DNA of 5,755 nucleotides from Lachnospiraceae bacterium (GTDB lineage: Bacteria; Bacillota_A; Clostridia; Lachnospirales; Lachnospiraceae): NCBI GenBank assembly GCA_009911175.1, contig QXWX01000186.1, positions 1 through 5,755 of the forward strand. The letters run 5' to 3'. Position 1 is the stretch's first letter; every line of letters starts with the position of its first letter. This document shows, in pieces, positions 1 to 4,156 of this stretch. Position numbers and translations under genes: made by a program. The notes below the pieces were generated by a model, which was not told where the DNA came from, ran no database searches, and saw nothing but the letters and a program-made list of their open reading frames with translations.

Positions 1-1
1 A

Positions 2-955
2 TCATATAATCCTAAAACCCTTGCAGTTATTCGATTTTTAGCACATTTTCACCTTTTGGGTTCACGGATTCAGGTATCACATAATGATAAAGCTATTAAT
101 GATATGCATAAAAAAGCAAATGATAATTTTCGTGATAAAAATTTAAAGAAACATAAAACAGGACATTGGATTAATATTTTGTATCAAACTCCGGCCTATG
201 ATATTACAAAAGGATCTAAAGATCTGGGAATTAATATGGGAGGAGCGTATCATAGAATGTATACACTTGGTCATGATCCAATTCTGGGTTGGTTATTTGG
301 CACGATGAATATTTTGACAGATATTATTACATTTAATGATTTCAGGTCATATAGAGTAACAAGAAATCCAATGAAAATAACAAAAAACTTTGTCCCGATT
401 GGAATGATGTTTCAAGAAAGTTATGAATGTGTTAGAGATGATTTCTTAAATTTACCAGCAGCTATTTTTGCTCAGGCACAACACTTAAAGTCTGACGAGT
501 ATACAAAACTGGGATTGCCAGTTCCTTTTCTATCAAGTATTAATGAGGAATTTGCAAGTAAACTTTATAAAAGCAATTACGATGCATTATGTCTTGAAAG
601 AGATTTTCAAGTAATTGGGGTGTCTTTTGTGGTATCAAAGATTTTTGATATAATTATTTCCTTGGTTCATGGATTATTTCGAAAGGAAGATGAAAAGAAG
701 GATATTTATGAGGTGAGGACGAGAAAAATTCTCTTAATATCAAATTCAATAGCTTCAACGAGTACAATTATAAATGCAGGTATCACATCAAATCCCAAAA
801 ATCTCGATATAGGTAGTTTGTTAAATACAGTTACACACCTGTTTACTGATTTAAGATTCATTGCAAAAATTAAACAAGAATTTATTGAAAACGAAATATC
901 ATGCAGAATACAAAAAGAGATTGATGAGGTTGATGCACTGTATGAAACACTATAA
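2..955 (+). CDS. 3' part of a large uncharacterised protein (paralogue of the protein at 4157-5731); 5' end outside window
   Basis: The frame is open to the left edge, so this is the C-terminal 317 residues of a longer protein. The TTG at 56 has no ribosome binding site and should not be taken as the start. I do not recognise a named family. Numbering from the first complete codon, visible parts are a basic stretch (35-55), a block ending L-G-H-D-P then I-L-G-W-L-F (89-99), the motif GLPVPF (171-176), a hydrophobic helix (about 203-225), and R-K-I-L-L followed by A-G-I-T-S (241-263). The same motifs, in the same order and at similar spacing, occur in residues 302-497 of the 524-aa protein at the window end, so the two are paralogues. 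Hydrophobic helices suggest membrane association, but no signal peptide can be judged. The TAA at 953-955 may be premature, because coding-like sequence follows in another frame to 1056. Function unknown. That it is coding is fairly sure; the role is not. Confidence 0.8.
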   Translation, partial: SYNPKTLAVIRFLAHFHLLGSRIQVSHNDKAINDMHKKANDNFRDKNLKKHKTGHWINILYQTPAYDITKGSKDLGINMGGAYHRMYTLGHDPILGWLFGTMNILTDIITFNDFRSYRVTRNPMKITKNFVPIGMMFQESYECVRDDFLNLPAAIFAQAQHLKSDEYTKLGLPVPFLSSINEEFASKLYKSNYDALCLERDFQVIGVSFVVSKIFDIIISLVHGLFRKEDEKKDIYEVRTRKILLISNSIASTSTIINAGITSNPKNLDIGSLLNTVTHLFTDLRFIAKIKQEFIENEISCRIQKEIDEVDALYETL

Positions 956-1056
956 ATGAAGATTTAGTAATTCATAATTATGAAATATTCCCTGCTCCGG
1001 ATAGTTATGATATTATTCCTATAAAACTATTACAATATGCGATTTTTAGAGAATAG
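955..1056 (+). pseudogene. Probable out-of-frame C-terminal tail of the preceding gene
   Basis: Reading in the frame that begins at 955 gives 33 uninterrupted codons and then TAG at 1054-1056. The peptide starts NEDLVIHNYEIFPAPDSYD and ends KLLQYAIFRE. Its mix of acidic, aromatic and hydrophobic residues looks like real protein, and it has no start codon or ribosome binding site of its own. It begins exactly where the upstream frame stops (the TAA at 953-955), so a single-base loss near 950-955 in the upstream gene explains it most simply. A programmed shift is less likely, since no canonical X-XXY-YYZ slippery heptamer is present. It could also be chance: 33 open codons in AT-rich DNA is suggestive, not decisive. 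Confidence 0.45.
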
Positions 1057-1104
1057 TGTAAGACTCTTTACTCTATAAAGTGCATAAAATTAAAAAAATG
1101 AACA

Positions 1105-1137
1105 ATGACAGAATCTGTCCATCTCAAATTATATAAT
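1105..1137 (+). promoter_or_regulatory. Candidate promoter for the DUF4870-like gene
   Basis: A consensus -10 box TATAAT lies at 1132-1137. No good -35 sits at 16-18 bp. The best match, ATGACA (1105-1110, 5 of 6 against TTGACA), is 21 bp away, which is too far for ordinary sigma-A use. The promoter may therefore be weak and activator-dependent, with the 1107-1119 palindrome as the site. Transcription from here gives a 5' leader of roughly 80 bases before the ATG at 1227. Confidence 0.4.
1107..1119. promoter_or_regulatory. Perfect 6-1-6 palindrome, candidate operator
   Basis: GACAGA-A-TCTGTC is a perfect inverted repeat with a one-base centre. It ends 12 bp before a TATAAT box (1132-1137), so it covers the zone where a -35 element would lie for the 1227 gene. 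That geometry suits a dimeric repressor or activator site. The arms are short and not followed by a T-run, so a terminator role is unlikely. The cognate regulator is unknown and none is encoded in the window. Confidence 0.4.
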
Positions 1138-1210
1138 GAAAAAGAGCACACAGGAAGGAGGCATAACCAACTTATTCAACTTAAAACTTAACCAACTAAC
1201 GACTGATTCT

Positions 1211-1217
1211 AAGGAGG
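1211..1217 (+). promoter_or_regulatory. Strong ribosome binding site for the gene at 1227
   Basis: AAGGAGG ends nine bases before the ATG at 1227, a full Shine-Dalgarno match at good spacing. It fixes this start. An identical AAGGAGG at 1155-1161 has no ATG, GTG or TTG at usable distance and so appears unused. Confidence 0.8.
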
Positions 1218-1226
1218 AAAACAGAG

Positions 1227-1613
1227 ATGGCACAGAACAATATCAAAAACACCTTTGACGCAAAAGACATCGAAAAGAATAAGATGATGGCAGGATTAGG
1301 TTACATCATTTTCTTTTTACCCATGATCGTAATGAACGAATCCAAATTTGCAAGATTCCATGCAAACCAGATTCTGCTTTTGCTGATACCGGAGGTGGCA
1401 ATTACATTCGTAGGAACAATTCTCTCGACAATGCTTATAGCGTCATTTTCATTTGGATTGGCGGGAATCATATCATTTATTACGGTTGCAATTTCTATTG
1501 CAATCGGTGTTGTGGCAATCATGAATATGATCGCGGCATTTCGAGGAGAAGCCAAAAGGGTTCCATTTATAGGCCATATCACGATCATCAAAAATTCGAA
1601 TGATATGTTTTAA
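1227..1613 (+). CDS. Small DUF4870/Tic20-like integral membrane protein
   Basis: A 128-residue membrane protein. It has a short charged N-terminus (1-19), then hydrophobic segments at about 20-36, 48-70, 72-90 and 90-104, which would make three or four membrane helices. Between the first two lies FARFHANQ (41-48), the K-F-x-R-F-H-A-x-Q signature typical of DUF4870/Tic20-like proteins. After the last helix comes GEAKRVPFIG (107-116), matching the usual G-E-x-K-x-x-P-x-I-G ending of that family. Length is normal for a stand-alone member. In bacteria the family is mostly uncharacterised; the Tic20 link to plastid protein import is a distant similarity and should not be read as function here. The start is supported by AAGGAGG nine bases upstream. 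It appears to be monocistronic: it has its own candidate promoter and operator, and a hairpin terminator lies about 200 bp downstream. No functional tie to the 2470-5731 genes can be seen. Confidence 0.85.
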   Translation: MAQNNIKNTFDAKDIEKNKMMAGLGYIIFFLPMIVMNESKFARFHANQILLLLIPEVAITFVGTILSTMLIASFSFGLAGIISFITVAISIAIGVVAIMNMIAAFRGEAKRVPFIGHITIIKNSNDMF

Positions 1614-1619
1614 ATCATC

Positions 1620-1766
1620 ATGAAGAGCTTTTATGGAAATGAGGAGCGGCGAATAGAGAATTTGAAACCAAAAGTTGAGATGCCGCCGGAATGGAAGAAA
1701 AATCAGCAGAAACGGCAAAAACGGATTTCCCGAAATGTGTCAGTAAGATTTCAAAGGGTAGTGTAG
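1620..1766 (+). CDS. Doubtful 48-aa basic hypothetical ORF
   Basis: Starting at ATG 1620, six bases after the TAA of the 1227 gene and in the same frame, 48 codons run to TAG at 1764-1766. The peptide is hydrophilic and rich in Lys, Arg and Gln, with a basic stretch KKNQQKRQKRISR (26-38). There is no Shine-Dalgarno, so translation would need re-initiation after the upstream stop. It may be a small real gene, a remnant of another gene, or a relic C-terminal extension behind a stop codon. The DUF4870-like protein already ends as its family normally does, which argues against the last option. Confidence 0.22.
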   Translation: MKSFYGNEERRIENLKPKVEMPPEWKKNQQKRQKRISRNVSVRFQRVV

Positions 1767-1815
1767 TTTGTCCAAAAGGCAGAAAAAATATTTTATATTG
1801 ACGAGATGATTGATG

Positions 1816-1855
1816 GAGCAGGCAGAAAAATATTGGATTTCTGCCTGCTCTATTT
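1816..1855 (+). terminator. Strong hairpin terminator
   Basis: GAGCAGGCAGAAA (1816-1828) pairs perfectly over 13 bp with TTTCTGCCTGCTC (1838-1850) around a 9-base loop. A-T and G-T pairs extend the base slightly. The following TATTTCC is only moderately T-rich, so efficiency is uncertain, but position and stem strength suit the end of the 1227 transcript. It separates that gene from the 2007-5731 block. Confidence 0.7.
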
Positions 1856-1930
1856 CCTATGGAAACACAAGTGATTACTATCTTATTTTAAGAAGAAAAA
1901 TATTTTTACGATGTAAGATGCGATTTTGTG

Positions 1931-1939
1931 TGTTATACT
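1931..1939 (+). promoter_or_regulatory. Extended -10 promoter for the STAS-like gene and probably the downstream genes
   Basis: TGTTATACT reads as an extended -10 (TG-N-TATACT) with one mismatch to TATAAT. No convincing -35 lies 17 bp upstream (ATGTAA at 1911-1916), which extended -10 promoters tolerate. It sits between the terminator at 1816-1850 and the ATG at 2007. No clear terminator lies between 2007 and 2470, so it may drive the whole 2007-5731 run. Confidence 0.45.
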
Positions 1940-2006
1940 AGAAGAAAACATAAATGTCGGTTGATTTCAGATGGATTGCTATTAGAACGGGGAAGCAGGT
2001 GAGAAA

Positions 2007-2411
2007 ATGCCTGAGATGTGCAGAAAAACAATCGTTATGCCAGAAGCTATACACAGTACATATCAAGGCTATTTAGATTTGTTGGAGACATTTCATTGTT
2101 ATGTGGACGAGAGGAATGCTTACTCAGAAATAACTATGAATTTTAGGGAAAATGCGTGGTTTGATGCAAATTTATTGCCAATTATATATGCATATGTTGA
2201 ATATGGTCAGACGAAGTATAGTATAGTAAGCAGGTATGATAATCAATTAGATTGCAATCTGCATAGGCTTCTTATAAGAAATAATTTTGCAAAATTATTT
2301 CAGCGGGCGCTAAAATACTTATTACGGATGTTTTGCTTTCAGAGTTTATCAATACATATATTCAAACAGACTGTTCAATTGTTACAAAAAATGCAGCATT
2401 GCTTTCAATAG
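2007..2411 (+). pseudogene. Truncated STAS-like domain protein with an aberrant C-terminus
   Basis: The start is supported by AGGTGA a few bases upstream of the ATG. Residues 1-98 look like the N-terminal STAS-like module found in Clostridia ahead of a GHKL-type ATPase: a predicted strand and helix, then WFDANLLPIIYAYVEYG (51-67) and CNLHRLLIRNNFAKLF (83-98). STAS-like modules usually take part in regulatory protein interactions, often next to anti-sigma-type kinases. After residue 98 the sequence becomes Leu/Phe/Gln/Cys-rich and atypical, and no ATPase region follows. From 2285 another frame stays open to TAA at 2417-2419 and reads more like protein, including KILITDVLLSEFINTYIQ and DCSIVTKNAALLSIAS, which recall the middle and C-terminal parts of PIN-domain nucleases. 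I infer a deletion that joined pieces of two genes out of frame. STAS assignment is by pattern memory only. Confidence 0.5.
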
Positions 2412-2419
2412 CTTCATAA
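2285..2419 (+). pseudogene. Possible PIN-domain remnant in the alternative frame
   Basis: 44 codons read in the frame that overlaps the tail of the STAS-like gene, ending at TAA 2417-2419, with no start codon or ribosome binding site. KILITDVLLSEFINTYIQ resembles the strand-helix block L-x-L-S-E-F-x-N-x-Y of VapC-like PIN nucleases, where the Glu is a metal ligand. DCSIVTKNAALLSIAS resembles the late D-x-x-x-V-T-x-N block. The 60-80 residues normally lying between these, and the first catalytic Asp region, are absent, so no activity is expected. The PIN call rests on short motif likeness and is tentative. Confidence 0.35.
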
Positions 2420-2457
2420 TTTTTAAAAGGTAAAAATAAGTCTTGTCAACAAAAGCG

Positions 2458-2463
2458 AAGGAG
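2458..2463 (+). promoter_or_regulatory. Ribosome binding site that selects the ATG at 2470
   Basis: AAGGAG ends six bases before ATG 2470. The same frame could start nine codons earlier at TTG 2443, but the only purine run ahead of it (around 2426-2430) is weaker and about 12 bases away. ATG 2470 is preferred. Confidence 0.7.
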
Positions 2464-2469
2464 AAGAGA

Positions 2470-3726
2470 ATGAATATAGAAAAGCTTATTAAGGATAATG
2501 TGGAGAAAATAGCAAAATCCGGTTCGAAAATTTTTGTAACTCCGGATATTCCAGAGAAAAAATTGAATAATGCAGTAGAATACATAGCGAAAGAGGTTGA
2601 CCCCAATTATGTATTGGCACTTCTTGATACAACGATATTTGGGAGTGCAAAGGAAGGCATTGTTTTTGTTGGAGACAAACTCTTCATAAATAACGGAGGA
2701 AGCAGAGTTTACGAGTTTGTTAAAATACAAAAGATTGAGAAGCAGAGCTATACGGTTGAAAATAAAGATGGCGAAGAAGTAATAAAGCATAAGTATATTT
2801 TGACTTATGAAAATGAGGAAGAGGATATTACTTCCTATATTTTTGGAACCGATAAGGATGGTTTTATTGAATTAATAGAATTGATATTAAAGAATATTGC
2901 GAAAGGTGATGGAAAACTGGAAACAACAAACCAGGCTTGCCCATTGTCGATGATGAGTTCGGAAATCAAAGAAAAATATTTAAAATTAATTTGTAACTAT
3001 GCTTATTCGGATGATGATATGGTGGATCCAAAGGAATATGCGGAAATTATGTCATTAATTGCAGTGAACTCTATTGAAAGTGAAGTCAGGTTTATTATAC
3101 GTGAGTATATGTATAACAAGAGTTCTATAGAGAACAATGAAGATTTGATTAGTTATCTTGAAAAATGTGTAGATGCTGGTAGTCTCGAAGCATTGAAACT
3201 GTCCGTAATAAAAGATACGATTAATATGTTTTGGAGTAAAATGTCTCAAAATAAGGGAACAGATGAATGGAAATCGTGTCATTATATTGTTGAACTTGCA
3301 AAACAACTTAAAATAGAGGAAGCTCAGGTTGATTATATTGTTGAAAATATTAAGTCAAATAAAGAAATCATTGAAAATCGGCAGGATGATATCCAGATTA
3401 AGAAAAACATGCAGGAACTTGCGGCCAAAGCTGGCGCAGTAGGCGTCCCTCTTGCAGCAATTTATTTGTCCGGGTCTGTTATAGGGGTGAGTGCTGCTGG
3501 TATGACATCAGGACTTGCAGCTTTGGGAATGGGAGGCGTCTTGGGTTTTTCCAGTATGTTTACTGGTATTGGAGTAGCTGTGCTTTTAGGCGTTGGCGCA
3601 TATAAAGGGGTGAAGAAAGTTACAGGAATGGGAGCTTTAGAAAATAATAAGCAGAGAGATGATGCTTCAGGAAATAGCAAAAAATTCACAGAAGGCGTTA
3701 AACTATCTGATAGAAGATGTCAATGA
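2470..3726 (+). CDS. PH-like + TerB-like protein with glycine-rich membrane segment; probably the 5' part of a split gene
   Basis: 418 residues from ATG 2470. Residues about 30-145 form a beta-rich module with DTTIFGSAKEGIVF (53-66) followed by D-K-L-F-I-N, a pattern seen in bacterial PH-like domains. Residues about 155-300 are helical and acidic (YSDDDMVDPKEYAEI, 179-193), resembling TerB/DUF533-like modules known from tellurite-resistance and stress loci and from phage-defence systems such as Shango. Residues 318-388 are Gly/Ala-rich and hydrophobic, with two or three potential membrane helices, including GLAALGMGG and GIGVAVLLGVGAYKG, reminiscent of glycine-zipper helices. I infer a cytosolic sensor/adaptor part tethered to, or inserting into, the membrane. 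The last 24 or so residues (after ENNKQR) look unlike the rest and are probably read out of frame: the natural continuation is the frame starting at 3659. No catalytic motif is seen. Coding is nearly certain, domain calls moderate, function unknown. Confidence 0.8.
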   Translation: MNIEKLIKDNVEKIAKSGSKIFVTPDIPEKKLNNAVEYIAKEVDPNYVLALLDTTIFGSAKEGIVFVGDKLFINNGGSRVYEFVKIQKIEKQSYTVENKDGEEVIKHKYILTYENEEEDITSYIFGTDKDGFIELIELILKNIAKGDGKLETTNQACPLSMMSSEIKEKYLKLICNYAYSDDDMVDPKEYAEIMSLIAVNSIESEVRFIIREYMYNKSSIENNEDLISYLEKCVDAGSLEALKLSVIKDTINMFWSKMSQNKGTDEWKSCHYIVELAKQLKIEEAQVDYIVENIKSNKEIIENRQDDIQIKKNMQELAAKAGAVGVPLAAIYLSGSVIGVSAAGMTSGLAALGMGGVLGFSSMFTGIGVAVLLGVGAYKGVKKVTGMGALENNKQRDDASGNSKKFTEGVKLSDRRCQ

Positions 3727-4156
3727 GATTTCAGCAAAATTATGTGAGGCTATAAAGGCAGGGCAGGAGAGAGAAGTCAAACTTCAGAAATTGACAGGAT
3801 TGCTTACAATGATGAGCAGAGGGGCAAAGGAAACGACAGTTCAAATAGAACTTGCGGAAAAAGAAAAAATAATTTGTAAACTTCCTGTTAATATAAAACC
3901 TGATATTATTGAAGAACTGGCAGCCGGCGCGACAAAAAAAACGATTAGAGAGTTAATCTATTCGGCATATAATGTGGAAAAAATTGATGAAGAAAAAAAT
4001 ACTATAACATATTGTCTGAATACAGAACTTAACCGTAGTGATCTTGAAAGAGTATATCAGGCACTTGAAAGTATCGGATTTTATAACGTGGCGGAAAATT
4101 CAAAAGCTTTAGCTTCAAAGATGACAAAAGGGCTGATGAAAGGACTAATGGGATAA
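3659..4156 (+). CDS. 165-aa helical protein, probably the C-terminal part of the TerB-like gene separated by a frameshift
   Basis: It starts at ATG-ATG 3659/3662, inside the 2470 gene with a 68-bp overlap, and the first in-frame stop upstream is TAG 3638-3640. Residues 5-50 form a long amphipathic, partly coiled-coil helix (ALNYLIEDVNEISAKLCEA). Residues about 70-145 look like a small alpha/beta domain (KLPVNIKPDIIEELAAG, then ELNRSDLERVYQALESIGFY). The end is basic and Met/Gly-rich (MTKGLMKGLMG). No recognised catalytic motif, signal peptide or membrane helix. The start has only AGAGAG before it, a poor ribosome binding site. Adding GA to the AGAGAG tract at 3653-3658 would fuse the upstream ...ENNKQR directly to E-MMLQEIAKNSQ, giving one polypeptide of about 560 residues. 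I favour that split-gene view over an independent overlapping gene. Either way it is co-transcribed with both neighbours. Confidence 0.7.
   Translation: MMLQEIAKNSQKALNYLIEDVNEISAKLCEAIKAGQEREVKLQKLTGLLTMMSRGAKETTVQIELAEKEKIICKLPVNIKPDIIEELAAGATKKTIRELIYSAYNVEKIDEEKNTITYCLNTELNRSDLERVYQALESIGFYNVAENSKALASKMTKGLMKGLMG

Larger units (their letters stand above)
1767..2006. other. Intergenic region between the two transcription units
   Basis: This stretch carries no credible gene. It holds the terminator hairpin (1816-1850), a partial upstream copy of its left arm (AGGCAGAAA, 1777-1785), a small TTAC-GAT-GTAA inverted repeat (1906-1916) and the extended -10 at 1931-1939. The rest looks featureless and AT-rich. 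Confidence 0.5.

Noticed and set aside
56..58. TTG at 56 as the start of the first gene
   Set aside because: The frame is open to the window edge with protein-like sequence upstream (18 more codons) and there is no ribosome binding site, so the true start lies outside.
1066..1080. CTTTA-CTCTA-TAAAG mini-hairpin as terminator of the first gene
   Set aside because: Only a 5-bp AT-rich stem with no T-run; too weak to call.
1301..1718. Minus-strand ORFs opposite the membrane-protein gene
   Set aside because: They mirror the hydrophobic + strand gene, lack ribosome binding sites and show no recognisable motif.
2446..2790. Minus-strand ORF with Phe/Tyr/Ile-rich translation opposite the TerB-like gene
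   Set aside because: The composition is what the complement of AT-rich Lys/Glu codons gives, and the + strand frame has domain patterns and a good ribosome binding site.
3462..3689. Minus-strand Pro-rich ORF opposite the glycine-rich segment
   Set aside because: The Pro/Thr richness is a reverse-complement artefact of Gly-rich codons on the + strand.
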